From Takakia lepidozioides (lineage: Eukaryota > Streptophyta > Takakiopsida > Takakiales > Takakiaceae), in contig CM060733.1 in assembly GCA_030704615.1 (NCBI GenBank), forward strand, positions 7,690,001-7,754,000: 64,000 nt of DNA, given 5' to 3'. The position numbers and the translations under genes were made by a program. Below the pieces are notes generated by a model that worked only from the letters and a program-made list of their open reading frames with translations, ran no database searches and was not told the origin of the DNA. This document shows, in pieces, positions 32,038 through 44,900 of this stretch. Positions within the stretch are counted from its first letter, which is position 1. Each line of letters starts with the position of its first letter.

Positions 32038-32889
32038 TTAAAGGTTATTTTTTCCAGCCTGTTCTCAATTCCCATAAATAAAATTCCAGGGCCCTGTCCC
32101 CTGTTCTGTAAAAAAAGAAAAAAAGAAAAAAAAAGAATATCAACACCGTTATATTCCCAAAATATTTTACTGCAAAAAGACAAAACAACGCATAAAATGG
32201 AGAATCCTAGGAGTAACGGATGAAGTTAATGCATGCGTGTGCTCTGTGCTCTCTTGAGAGTGATATGGAACTGAAAGGAGTATAATTTCAGTCTGGGTGA
32301 TATTAGGACGTTACACACAGGGAGTGTAAACTCAAGTTGGGGTTACACGGTGGGGAGTGTAACTCATCTTGGGGTTACATGGCGAGAAGTGTACTTCCGA
32401 CAACTCGGTGTAATTCACACTCCGTCTCAAAATTTGACTAAGTCCAAATTTGGCTAAGTATATTGGACTAAGAGGAGTTACACACTACAAAGGGGTGACC
32501 ATAGAAGCCAAGGGTGACATTACCACCCATCAAAAAATCAAAGCTTCCACCTCATCGCCTCCATTACCATCATCACCATTCAACAATCCCTCTATTCTAA
32601 ATTGTTTAATAATGAATCCGGGATAATACAAGATAGAGAAGATTTGACAGGGGCATGCCAAAGGAGCCCACGCCGCCTAAATCCCTTGAAACTACCATCG
32701 GATCATATGCATGCCTTACTTTTTTACAAACTTCCCATTTTTTTTCTTGCATAAATTATATTTATAATAAAATTATCTTTGTTCTCATAAGTCGTCACTA
32801 GTAGTACAACACGTAGCGTTAGTTAGAATTAAAATTCCAACTGAGTGACTCTCTCTAAGAGTAATTAGAAAACGATATCTCGGTATAAG

Positions 32890-32963
32890 GGCCTTTTAGC
32901 TCAGTTGGTTAGAGCGTCGTGCTAATAACGCGAAGGTCGCAGGTTCGAAACCTGCATGGGCCA
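32890..32963 (+). tRNA. tRNA-Ile (anticodon AAT)
   Basis: The cloverleaf is complete: D-arm GCTCAGTTGGTTAGAGC, anticodon arm CGTGCTAATAACGCG with AAT, variable AAGGT, T-arm GCAGGTTCGAAACCTGC and discriminator A. There is no intron. The internal A and B boxes are intact (TAGCTCAGTTGG, GGTTCGAAACC). The acceptor stem is GGCCTTT against ATGGGCC, which gives a U-G pair at 5-68 and a U-U mismatch at 6-67 where the common plant gene has perfect pairs. It may be a variant or decaying copy. Confidence 0.92.
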
Positions 32964-33134
32964 CTCGCTTTCACATATGACTTTTCTCCATGGTGTCGGG
33001 TTGGATTGAACTTGTTTTACGTATCAACTTTTTGCTCTTTCTCCCACAAGTCTCCGATTTATACACAGGGTGATCTAACCAATAAGTATCCCCAGTTAAC
33101 CCTGTGCATTCTTCCAAATTCTGGAGACGTGCGC

Positions 33135-33874
33135 ATGGCGAATTCTGATCCTGCATTTGAGGCAGAGGCCACAGGCAATCAAAATTTGCCACACCCCTGC
33201 AGATGCAATCAGACGTGGTCTGAAAAATTGACCGAGTTTACAGAAGAGCAACCACTGGAACATGAGAATAATGGCCTTTCAGCAGGTATCAGCATGATCT
33301 GACATGTCTGATTCAAGCAGAGATGCAGCTCTTTCTATCACTTTGTACCATATATATACATTGTTCGGTTACTCGGATTTCTTCAGCTCTTAACCTCTTT
33401 CTAAAATTATTCTTCTTCCTTCTTCTGTGTTTGGTGTTTTTGGAGGTTTTGAGTATTGGCTTCGTGCAGAGAGCCATTGAGGCCATCAAGCCCTCAGTCG
33501 GTCTAAGAACTCTCAGGCGAGTAAGTGGTTAGTTTTGCCAATCACTTTTTGACTGTGTTTGTCCTGTCCTCCTCGAGCTCATGCTTGTACTTTCTGTCAA
33601 CCCTTCTGTCATTGTTATAGTATTTCAGGGTTCACTAGTAATTCACATGAGTTCATTTGCTTCATTTGTTGGGGAAATTCTTAACAACACCTTTAGTGGG
33701 TTTTCAGGTTGCAAACTAACAGTTGTAAGAATGTTTCTGATCATTGAAATCACTTGCTTGGATTATCAACAGAAAAAACTCATGAAAAAGCTGGTCGCTG
33801 TGCGAAGAGATGGTACAGTGGAGTTTGATGTAGTCATCTGGCCGAAGATTTGTTCACCCTGTAATGGAAGCTGA
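33135..33874 (+). CDS. small spliced gene, unknown function
   Basis: Three exon-like pieces are seen. ATG 33135 opens MANSDPAFEAEATGNQNLPH and runs to a GCAG|GTATCA donor at 33285. The second piece, about 33470-33520 (RAIEAIKPSVGLRTLRR), is bounded by TGCAG and GTAAGT. The third, from about 33771 to the TGA at 33872-33874, reads KKLMKKLVAVRRDGTVEFDV and is joined in phase 0 to the second. The first and second pieces do not match in phase, so another donor or an extra exon is needed. The basic RTLRRKKLMKKLVAVRRDGT stretch looks conserved, but I cannot name the family. Confidence 0.5.
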
Positions 33875-33899
33875 ATGTGAGATGGGTGGAGAGGCGATC

Positions 33900-36255
33900 A
33901 ACAACAATATTGACTATGACTTATTTGACACACACTGCTAGTAGCATCACAGTCTGTTTGTAATGAATACAAGTGCTTGCCATAGTCAGCTGTAATATGA
34001 GTTCCTTTTGTATCTTGCATCAGCTGTCATACTATGTGACAAACACTTTAATATGGTGGGTCACCCGGGACAATATCAATAAGGTTTGAAAGTCTAAGAG
34101 GTTGAAGCTGCGGTCCATCGCCTACTTCAGTTGGTCACACCCAACAATTTATAATTTTCCGACAGGCTACATGTGGAGCCCCGTGCCTCATCCTTAAACT
34201 TTTTAGATTTAAATTGAGAGAGTTGATGCTTTGCGTGTGGATGCCACCTCATAGACCGGGCGTGCCGACTATAAGTGTAACTGTAACCATTCGACTCAAT
34301 ATTTGGTGGCTTGAAAATAGAGTCCCCTCTCGAAAAAGGACAGTAGCCACAAGGTGAAGTGGGCTCATAATTAGTTACGCTGGCTATGGTCATAGTCATG
34401 TCTCCCTTATGGTTACAAATTACAATCTGGGAGCTCCCCCTCCCCATATCCATTGGCTTTGGCAGTCTTGTAGGTTTCCTACTCCCTACACTGTAGATGG
34501 TGACTCAACTAGTGGTCCAACATTGGTCTCAATTTGTAGTCCAATAGTTTACCCACGTCCATGAGACTCTAATCGGCATCTCTAATGATTATTAAGTTTG
34601 TCATCATCGGCTTATGGATTCCTTGTTCACCACAAGCCACCCACTCACTTCATCAAAAGCCAGTTTTTCTTTGCACAGTAAGACAACTCCATGATTTCCT
34701 GTACAGTTATTGCAAACAAATGTAATTTGTCACCTTCATTGGCAAAAGGACATGACTGTAAGTATGCAAAGCCTGGCGAGAAAATCTTAGTAGAGTCAGT
34801 GGCAACTGGAAAGAAAGATTCTTCTCCCAGGATGTTGCAGCTGGGGTCTCAAACATGGTTTAGCATGCTGCTAGGCAGACCCCTCCGAGAACCATGGAAA
34901 TGGAGCATCAATTGAGGTACTAGAGAGGTGTCCGTGCAGGTACTAGAGACGAAACTCCGAATCAGCCAAGCTGATGGAAAACGAAGACAGCGTTACTGCT
35001 GCTGTGAGTGCATTCCACAAACACCTCCATAATCAGCCACCAGAAATCCAGTGCCGCTCGAGACCACCCCCAAAACTCTCCCGAACTTATTCTAAGTCTC
35101 TTTATTCTACCCGGAGAATTTCAACCGCCTGGGCAGGAGGTTGAGTCTGGCCACACCCGACAATTAGTGGACCCACCCCTTCTTCTATGGGCGCTTGGAG
35201 TCAAAGTTCTCTACATTATTATAGTGCTCCCGTACTGGGCCCTGAAGCCATTCTGGTGGGGAAGCAACCCGTACAATTTTGGTGAGCCCATGCTGACATC
35301 CCAGACGACTTTCCACAGGAAATTCCTGAGGACATTCCATGAAATAGATGGCCTCTAACATACAAATGGAAAATTAGCCGTTTAAGGATATAGCAGCACA
35401 GGTTACAACGTTACAATCTACAACCGCCCCATGAAGACCCTTCTCTTCCACATCATACCGCTGGATTGACAAGTTACAGTAAGTGTATCTTAATATATCC
35501 TACTCAAATTTTAGCATGCACTGGGCAGTTGGTACCTCTTGGGAATTGATTGTAGCACAGAGTTTAAGATACCAAAAGCTGCCATATCCATCCAAGTGCT
35601 GCCTGAAGCTAATCTCCAACAAGTTTCTCACCACAATATGACACCATTCAAATGTCCAAATCTGCATAAATAAGGATGGCAGATACTATTCCTCAAACAT
35701 GTTTTTTGGGATTGCACCTGTTGTTGGCTTTGTCTCACAGTGTTTGTCGAGTCTAGTCGACCATGTTGAAGCTCTAAACTCTAGATCATGACCGCTCCAG
35801 TGCTGACATGCTTGGTTTTGGGTTCCACATCTTGTTCGTCTGGTACACAAAACAGGGCATGCCGTACACCAAAACTGATCACTTGTTAAAGTCTGACAAG
35901 ATGTGCATCTGGAAAGTAGATAGCCTTGATAGTCTGGACATTATTCAACTGCGCTTCTGATACTCAAATTCTTACCGACTGCTTCTTACTTGCCAACATG
36001 AGTACCTACTGGGTTTAGATTTGAAGGGCGACAAACCCACATAGTCAGTGCAGCAGAAGGGCTGTGTATACTCGTAACAGCTGCCACGAGGATTCCCCGT
36101 CGACGCCGTCAAGAATATCGAAGATGTTTCCGTTGGTTCGTCGACGGAGTGAAGGCGCCATCGACGGCGCCGTCAGCCCTAGATTCGTCGTCTCTCCCAC
36201 CCAGCGACGGGGCTTTGCTGTAGTGGAAGTGTGGGGGAGACGGAGCAGGGGTTGA
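33900..36255. other. intergenic, no gene supported
   Basis: Short open frames at 34691-34915 and 35008-35358 have no recognisable domain and no clear splice borders. The last 200 bp before 36261 are GC-rich and are probably the promoter and 5' leader of the glutaredoxin gene. Confidence 0.5.
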
Positions 36256-36260
36256 ACATC

Positions 36261-38221
36261 ATGTTGTCCGCGTGCAGGCAAGCTACTACCATCCTCCGGC
36301 GCTCGGGGATCGGTTTCTCCAATGCCCGTAAGCTCTCATTTATCTTGAATTGAATTTCTAGACCTTCAATTGGAAAATTCGCTTGTAAGGTGACTTGGGT
36401 GAGATTATGGTCATACTCACTGAGGAAGGTAGGGGTCCAGAGGGCTTGGGTTGCTATCTTGCCATTTTTCTTGCATGCTACTCTTTTTCTTTCTGTTTGT
36501 CTTGCCTCTCACGAAATATGGAGTGGTATGGCGAGGGCAGGGGCGGGAATATATTATCAAGGTGCACAGAAGGCGGGTATCACCATAGCAGGGGACGAAG
36601 GAGACTCACACGACGATTTCAAGCCTGTGCACAGGGCCTCCGACTCTGCACCCTCTGTACACGATCATATAGAAAAGGTACTGAACTCTTTAAATGTCAA
36701 ATAACTTGCAGTAGGGTGCTGATTGTTACGTGTAAAGGAGGATCGGAAAAAATTTCGATTGTCTTTCCTTCCCTCCATCTACGAGTGATAGCCCTGCTCC
36801 CCAAATGGGAGAGGGACTGTTCAGCAAGATATAAGTGCCCGTTTTGGAGCCAGGTACGAAATAGTCGGTACTTTCTCTTACAGGGTGGTATGTTGTGTAT
36901 ATGGGATGTAGGATATTAAGGAAAACCCAGTGATGGTGTACATGAAGGGGGTTCCTGATGCTCCACAGTGTGGCTTTAGTGCTATGGTTGTTCGTATCTT
37001 GGGCGAGTATGGTGAGTATCTTTGTCCTATATTCAGTGGATAACTGTGGGTTGTCTAATGGTCATATGAGAATCTCTCTCTAACTCTCTCTCTCCCTCTG
37101 TCCGAGCCAAAAGCCCAGGCCCTTTTGGGGCCTAGTTGTTGGGCTAATCACACACAGCAGATTGATGCTTGTGTGAAGGGATTTCTAGAGGATATCTGGA
37201 AAACTCAGATCAATTGTCTGTTCCAAGGTAAGTCATACTACCGGCGTCAGAGTCTGACAAAGGTAGTTTCTGTCCCTTTGTGTTCCGCCCAAACTGGGTG
37301 CGGGGTCAATGGCCTCAAGGCTACGGCAAACAACGTCTATGAGTACATTCTCTGCCTCTGTCTATGGCTGAGCTGGAGCTAGCTCAACAAAGATTCTCAG
37401 TGAAGATTCAGCCCTAGGTAAGGACTCCATTTGTTATTTGATAAGTGCGTCAGTGTGTGCATGTGGCTTGAGTCTGTCTTTCTTCTAGCTAATGTGGTGG
37501 CCAAGTTCAGGCGTGCCTTACAAGTCCAGAAATGTGTTGGCGGATCAGGAGCTGAGAGACGGCATTAAAAGCTTCAGGTAATCTATAAACCCGTTTACTA
37601 CTCCCCTCAGTGAAGCATAGCAGTGTGAGACTGAGATGTGGCCCTTGTTAGAAAGAATGGGAATGTGTGTAGAGCAAAGTGCAAGTGCTGTCAGTACATA
37701 AGTTCTTTGAAAGTGGAGTTATACCCTGCCCAAGGGCCAGTGTTCAGGTTCCCAACGTTGTTCTGGACAAGAATTGTTATACTACAAGGCCCTGACCTTC
37801 AGGTCTTTGGGATGCAGTAAGTGGCCGACAGTTCCGCAAGTGTACATCAATGGCGAGTTTGTTGGAGGGTCGGACATTGTCATTGCCATGCACCGTGTGA
37901 GTATTTTTTTATTTTTCTCCCTCCCCCAGTACTTTGGTATTTGTCTGTTCCCCATTCTCTTGTTGCTTGAACTTTGATTTGAAGCTGGTTGGCTGAAATT
38001 TTAGTGGGTGCTAAATCACTCAACCATAGCAACTGTTTAGAAGGCAGTTTCATTACCTTAGATTGCATTGAAGAAATTCCAAATCGACCACAATGCCTGC
38101 ATTTGGAGATACTTTGTTCATTCGAAGTTCAACAGTTGCAGTATTGCCTGATTATCTGTTAGGATGTGGGCAGTCAGGGGAGCTGGAGAGGAAGTTGAAA
38201 GACCTGCAGAAGGACTCTTGA
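36261..38221 (+). CDS. GRXS15: mitochondrial monothiol CGFS glutaredoxin
   Basis: Six exons (36261-36327, 36541-36677, 36912-37011, 37511-37577, 37818-37896, 38174-38221) with GT-AG borders and matching phases give 165 residues; Arabidopsis GRXS15 has 169. The N-terminus [20 protein letters not shown] is Arg/Ser-rich without acids, as in a mitochondrial presequence. SHDDFKP is shared with GRXS15. The glutaredoxin fold carries [12 protein letters not shown] with the CGFS active site at 88-91, then [13 protein letters not shown] and GGSDI for glutathione binding, and [11 protein letters not shown] at the end. Family role: transfer of Fe-S clusters in the mitochondrial matrix, with glutathione as ligand. 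No stop or frameshift is present, so it appears functional. ATG 36261 is the first Met and gives the expected presequence. Confidence 0.95.
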
Positions 38222-38561
38222 TTGGATGCCCGCAGATGGCCAACTAAACGTATTTTGTTGTTTATGTGGAAGTGTTTGACTGGAAGGGAAACATCCTGTT
38301 AGGCATTCGGCTCTTGATGTCTATGAGAAAAACTCGTATTGTATCGAAGGTCAGGAATTTCCAGCAAAAATACACTGACATGTTTGGGAGCTGACTAGGT
38401 ACAGATGCATAGAGAGATCATTGCAGTTGGCTTGGAGGGATGTAGAGTGGGACAAATAAAGATTCATTTCCATGGGAAGAAATGTTTGCACGCAGACCAT
38501 TGATGAATGCCAATCATCAGGCAGGAATGAATGGTTATATGGTAAGGTTTGATTGTGTAGG

Positions 38562-38676
38562 GTAAAGAACTGGAGCAAGGGCGTTCACCAGTTTAAGGCC
38601 CTTCTAGTGACGAGGGCGGAGCCCGAGTCTCTATAAGGGCCGCAAATTGGTGAATGCCCGCGCACCAGTTCTTTAC
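38562..38676. repeat. fold-back inverted repeat (about 47-bp arms)
   Basis: GTAAAGAACTGGAGC...GGCCCTT at 38562-38607 is imperfectly repeated in inverse orientation at 38629-38676 around a 21-bp GC-rich loop. Matching parts include GTAAAGAACTGG, GGGC.TTCACCA and GGCCCTT. It could be a tiny foldback transposon or fold into a hairpin RNA. It lies about 340 bp downstream of the glutaredoxin stop, so it may be in or near that gene's 3' end. Confidence 0.7.
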
Positions 38677-38689
38677 GGAGTGTAAAACA

Positions 38690-41640
38690 CATTCAAATTT
38701 GAACTAGCGATCCGGTAAGCTCCTCGCCAGCCTCGCGTGGGCGTTCCCTGCCGGAACGCACCGGGCCTGCATACGCGTTAGGATTACGCCCTATAAGGCC
38801 ACACAAAAATAAACTAAAAAATTTGAAAGGTTTTTTCCGGACCTAAATTACAAACTGCTGGAGGCACACTAGGGGACTACACAGTGCATCTCTTGCCAAG
38901 GGAGATGGGCCACTCGAGCAGGGTCAAGCCAAGAGTGCTAGTCCCTTCATAGGGGCTCTGTTTCTGCTCTTTGAGGTGGTATTTCACATCACTACATAGC
39001 CAGTATGTACCACATATAGAATTCAAGTTACAAAATGGCCCAATGCTGACCTCAGACTGCATGTTATGCAGAGAAAGCAATATGAAAACAACACTCCATG
39101 CAAAGGCAAGGTATTAAATCATAGGATAAACAACAGATGAAACATCAGGTCAACTTTTATCAGACAACATGGAAAATGAACTGCCCGTCCAACTCTTAGC
39201 CAGAGTTTCTCCTCTTTCATTTTAGTCAACTTATCATGCTTCACAATTTCCATAATCTGCTCTTTTGACAAAGCTTTCCAACATGTTCAGGTATGCTTCC
39301 TCCATGACCATGAATGGCTTTCAGGCCAACATTGACCATGAATGGCCGGGACCACTTAAGTGATTTCTTTGACTGCAACTCCTATTTGAGTAGGAGCCCA
39401 CTGCAAGGTGGGCCTAAAAGTGAAGAAATGTCTTATTGGGTAGCTGCATACCGAAGTCATGTTCGATTGGTGGGCACGAATTCCCTCCATCTAATAACAC
39501 CAACTTGTCTTTGGCCACTAATGGCAGAAAGACACTTCATTTATCATCAGAGATCTCTGAGCCCCACACAACTGCCTTGAAGGGCATTGTTGATGGCCTG
39601 GCATGTCCATCAACCCTTTGCCAGCTCCAGCATCATACTAGGGAAAACCGTTGTTGGCATGTATATAGAAGGAACCAAAAGCATCAAAGCCTCATCATTC
39701 CTCTAAAGGCTTGGAACAACACATGATGAAAAGCCCAGATAAAAATGCTTGAAATACACCAATTGAACTCCTCACAGCATACCCAGACTGGAAGCCAAGG
39801 ACTCCCTCCACCCTTCCTGTCACACACTAGGCTACTTTAATCAGTTGTTAGTTCTGAACTCAGTCCAGAACTTTCAATCCGTTGAAATTGCTGGGCTATG
39901 CTTCTGTATAGAGGGGACGTTACACCAGTCTGGACGGACGGGCGGACGGACGGACGGACGAACGGAAGGTGGGCAGTCGGCATTGAAGACGCATGTCAGC
40001 GATTTTGGGCGGCTCTTCTATTTTTGTGAGCACGTGCGTCGCGTGTTATGACCTATGGATTATGACCACCTACCGTACCTTCACCCCATGCCATACCCAT
40101 CTATGTACATATGTATGTGGAAAATGTTTAATAAATGGTTAAGAAGTAATTATGAAAATGTTATATAAAATCTCAAAAACAAATCTCCTTGTAGACTTGT
40201 AATCTCCTTCCCTTATTCTTTTTTTCTTAAAACAAAAGTTGGTTTCAGGGTTGGATCCCTTTTGTAATGCCTCCCCACATTGCTTTTGCAACGTTAATTT
40301 TCCTTGCTGTTCGATTTGATGACCAGGGCCTAATATGTGCGCGTCTTTTTTTCCTTTTTTCCTCAATGAAAGCATCCCTTCAACTTCACACACACACACA
40401 CATCTACATTAAAGGGAAACACCGGGCAGGGATCGCTCACAAATTAGGCCCTTAGTTATAGCGAGAGGAGATATATATATATGTGAAGCTAGCGTAAATA
40501 AGAGCCTCTTCCCCGTGTGGGTACTGCTAGCGAGGGGAGAAAGTAACCTCGCTATGGGACCGAACTTAGGGACCCGGCCCTGAAGTCATAATTACAACAG
40601 AAAAAAGAAGTTGGGAGCAAGAGACTCTTCCGGAACCACCTTTCCGCCTATTGGAAAGACTCCCCTAGAAGTTGGCTTTCGCTCCACCCACCACAGGGGG
40701 GCTGATTTGCGTGCGGTCGCTCCGGGGCGGGTGTTTTCCCTCCATGGAAATTGCCTCCAGAGTTTCCAAGTTTCGGTATCGGCAAGCAATCAAGAAAAAG
40801 CAAGAAATAAAATAATCTGTGTTGTAAGAATGATGGCTTCCGAAAAATCAACATGGCATAAACAATGTTTTGTTTCCAGAAAGTGGCATCCACGCTACAA
40901 TAAAAATAGTTTGTGTAAAGTTTGTAATAATCACAAAACAACAGATACTTACTTTTCCGAAGCGTCGGATATACATTATATAAGAATGATGTGCCACGCG
41001 GCAGCCCTGTGGTTGACCAAAACTTACCACATGGGGTCCACATTCTCGGCCCTCAACGTGGCCGCCCAGAGACGCTCCGATCCTGCGAACGGTCGGGCGC
41101 GATGCCACCCGAACTAAAGCAGCCCGGAAACATCGCCGGCACTTGGCCTCGCCACCGGAATCCCTGGTCCCCGAAACCGTCTGGTCCCGGTCGCCGAGAC
41201 AGATTTCCGAAGGCTTGACCAGTGAACACCTACCTGTGACGATGGGCTTATTACTTATATAGGGCTGCTAGAATAGGGCGGGTGGCAAACGATATGGGAT
41301 AATGCAGTAATGGTTTTTTGTTAGAAAGAATCAAAGGGCTTTTCCCCTTTGGAAAACCGCCAAAAGGGCGACAAGACGGCAGAAAAGTGTGCATGCGCGC
41401 AGAGAGGGGAAGGGCAGGTCGGTCTGGTCCTGAGAATGCTCCGCAAGGTGCCAGGAGCTGGGCCCGCTGCCTGCCAGTCATTAGCTCCTGCATGTCAGAG
41501 AAACACAGTGCAGGATTGGGTGCTGGCCTCAGTGGTGGAGAGCTCAGTTCAGCTGAGCCCATTTTCTCTGTGGCCTCTCTCCCCCACCTCTCTGCTGCCT
41601 TTGGCGGGTTTTGGGTTTCTCACTCACACCTGGTCGGAGA
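38690..41640. other. intergenic, low-complexity patches only
   Basis: A GGAC microsatellite occupies 39931-39968. (CA)n and (AT)n tracts lie at about 40388-40402 and 40471-40484. Open frames at 40611-41117 and 41318-41659 overlap on both strands and show no domain or splice logic. The last several hundred bases upstream of 41690 probably contain the UVR8 promoter. Confidence 0.5.
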
Positions 41641-41691
41641 ACAGTGTAGATCTCTCTGACCACAGACAGGGATTGCACCCACAGAGAGAGG

Positions 41692-41770
41692 TGAGAGTGT
41701 GTGTGTGTGAGAGTGTGACCACAACTAGGAATTGCAGAGAGAGAGAGAGAGAGGAGAGAGAGGAGAGGGT
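41692..41770 (+). repeat. GT/GA microsatellite in the presumed UVR8 5' leader
   Basis: (GT)n followed by (GA)n and GAGAGG repeats lie 175-250 bp upstream of the UVR8 ATG. GA-rich leaders are common in plant genes. An effect on expression is only a possibility. Confidence 0.7.
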
Positions 41771-41943
41771 GGAAAAAGAGTTGGGGGGGGGTTGTTGTCC
41801 CTTGTCCCTTGGCTTTAATGTATTCTCAGAAGAGCAGGTTAGGGGAGTGCCTGTTTTGGGCACATGAGAAAGTGAGTTAAGCGTGGAGCTAGAGTGTTGG
41901 AGACGACGGAGCTGGTTTTCGTTGCATTTGCAGAGAGGTAGAG

Positions 41944-44900
41944 ATGGGGGATGCGAAGGCTTCGAGCAGTGAGAATGTGAAGCGGCGGGTTTTGTTTGTG
42001 TCCGCGGGTGCTAGCCACACTGTTGCACTTCTCTGTAGTTCCTCTTACCTGCCTTCTCTTTCCCTTTTCGCATTCTTTTTTTAAGTTCATTGGTATGGAT
42101 TGTTGTATGACGTGGGGCGGCTCCATTTAGTCTTATGAACGTCAGAGTCTGAGGGCAAGGGAGTCTCAAGACATCCAAATATGCAGGTAGTAACAACCTG
42201 GGATTTGGGCACTTCACGCTTTCGGTTGCTCAAGTTATGGTGCTAATCTCAGGTGTTCAACTTGTTGGATGTGAGAGCGGCACTGTGGGTGCAATAGATC
42301 TCCCTCGTCCCCCTCTGTCTTGTAAGGTAGATGTGTTCAGTGAACAAATCAATTTCATTTTGCCTCCTTTTCTTCCGAAAGGTGGCAGAATGATGGTCCA
42401 TCTGGCTGTTTTGTGGTAGAGATATTCATTCGGGGTCTTTCGTTTGACATGGTGTTTAATGTGCTCCTACATCATGGGAGCAGATCTTCAATGTGTGAAG
42501 GTTGAAGGTCAGGGTCAGAATCTCGGCGTAAATACCTGTCTTGCCAGTATGCTGTGCTAGCAACAGCCAATCAAGCTTCTGTTGGTTGAATCATGCATGT
42601 TTCCCAGGGCTAGAGACCAGACCAGGGAAGTTGGATTAATGTTATCGTTATTAGCCCCACTCAATTCCTGGTATGGTTGGTGGGAGCCCCACAACTGACT
42701 GAGCAAGGGCTCTCTGCCCCGGGACAACTTGTATCATTACGAATGATGACGAATCTAAATGGATCACGGTGATAATGACCCTACCCTCTGCTCAAAGATG
42801 AATCCGTCCTCTCTTTCCCGAAAGTGACCTGGATTTCTTTGTGACATTGGCTTATGGATATGACACGAGTTCTTCGACATGCCCCCAATCTGGGAGGTCT
42901 TTGTGGCTCTCCACCAAGAGGTTTGAGAGTAGTGGACCTTCAGCAAAGGCATGCTTTGAAATCAGAGTGTAGACAATTTCAAGCAAGTAACTGCTCCGGT
43001 ACTTGTAATGGGTATTTCGCTGGGACTCCTTTTAACTAATCTTGAGCGGGGTGACTCGGTGCAATCCCAGTCATTGTGTCACATTGTATGGGATCCGGTC
43101 CCAGAGCAGTGGATCAACGTTCCAGTGTTTTGGTACGCCCACGGAATTCATCGCCATGGCACTTCCCGTATTACGATGGTCACCCAAATGGAATGCACTG
43201 CAGTCTGTAGGGTCTCTAGCTGGAAGGCTATGGCACCAGACTGAAGAGTTGATTGTTTCTCAGCTCACATGCCATGGTTGGTTTGGCAGCGGGCGACTCT
43301 CTGTGCTCCTGGGGCCGTGGGGAAGATGGGCAACTTGGCCATGGAGATCCAGATGAGCGGCATTTGCCCACGATTATCAGTGCCTTGGAAGACTGTGATA
43401 TTTCTTCTATCACTTGTGGGGCCGACCACACAACTGCCTGTTCTGACTCAACAAAAACTGTCTATAGTTGGGGTTGGTGAGTATTTCATTGAAATTTACT
43501 TTCAAATAATTACATTTTGGTACAATTACTCAATCTCTGTTGTTCTCTCGTATCCTCACCCTCCTGGAATAAGTTGCGGAATAATTTTGACTTTGGCACT
43601 GTCTGTACAGGTTATGGCCTGCTGCCATCTCTTCTATTGCTCTTACTTCCCCTTCCACTCTTTTCCCTGGGGACTTCACAAGTCCATGTTCAGACCCTTC
43701 TGCGAACGAAAGAGGGATCTTCCAAAAAGATCCTGATGGATACTGTGATTTCTTGACAGTTCCTAGTTGCCGCTCATCAATGTTAGCTCTTTTCTCCCTT
43801 CAAAGCCATTGACAAGTCAGTTTTTGCTTAGTCAGACACTAAGACTGCAGGGATAAGGACTGTAGAGAGAAGGAAAGGGCTGATGAAGTCAAACTGTTGT
43901 GCTATCTCATGATCATGTGTAGAACAAATTCCTGGCTGTGTTTTTACATTTCACAGTTCACAGCGATACTGTATTCTGTACTGTAGCAAGCATCAGTGCT
44001 ATGCCTTTCGAAACACTAAAGTTGGGTGGCTATGATATCTTGTGTTTCTCTCATCTGCCAAAGCAAGGCAAACTGACTGCATCAGTGACTCATAAGATCT
44101 ATATGGTGTTGACCACTGATGGAGTAGTTTCTGGAAAAAAGCCTGCCAAAGCTCTCTAAATGATGCCGGTACTCTCTAGTTTTAGGAGGCTCTACTTGTA
44201 CGAGCTTGGTTATCATCAATGTTTGGATGCTTGTTACCCGACCTCCTGCCGCTGCTGTGGTGGAGGTTGTAGTTTACAAAGTATTGAGAGTCAAATGCAC
44301 TGTTATGCCTTTGCAGTCATGTCTTTCATCGGTATATTAAGGTCCTGTGAAGTATTGAAAGTCTATGCAAACCAGAACATTTATTTTGGTCTGTGTTGGT
44401 TATTGCATCACTGGGATCTCAAACACCTTGGAAACAAGTTGGCATTGGTTTAGTGGAACTTGACACGTTTCTCTCCCTAAAGTTATGAGTCTGACTCTCC
44501 ATTCTACTGTCGTCAGGGGGGACTTTGGCAGACTTGGACATGGCAACTCCAGTGATCTGTTCATCCCCCAGCCAATTAAGGCTCTCCAGGGCCTTGAGAT
44601 AAAGCAAATTGCCTGTGGGGATAGCCATTGTCTTGCCATCACAATTGGCGGCGAAGTTCACAGGTATGCTATCCTGGTCACCGCCACCCCAATCGACCAC
44701 ACCAGAAGATGACTGAAACCTCTTAGATTTTCTCCTTTCATCCACCTTTCCATGGAACACTTAAGTTTGGTCTCTTGTGCATAGGCCACTCTTGTGCTCT
44801 GAGCATAGCCTTCGTGGCCACATGGATAGGGCCAGCACTATGTAATCAGTATGTGTTGGTTTCCACCCTGTAAGTGTATAATATCTAAGAGCTGACATGG

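Noticed and set aside
36045-36281. Minus-strand ORF over the GRXS15 5' region
   Set aside because: It overlaps the leader and first exon of a well-supported gene, is GC-rich and shows no domain.
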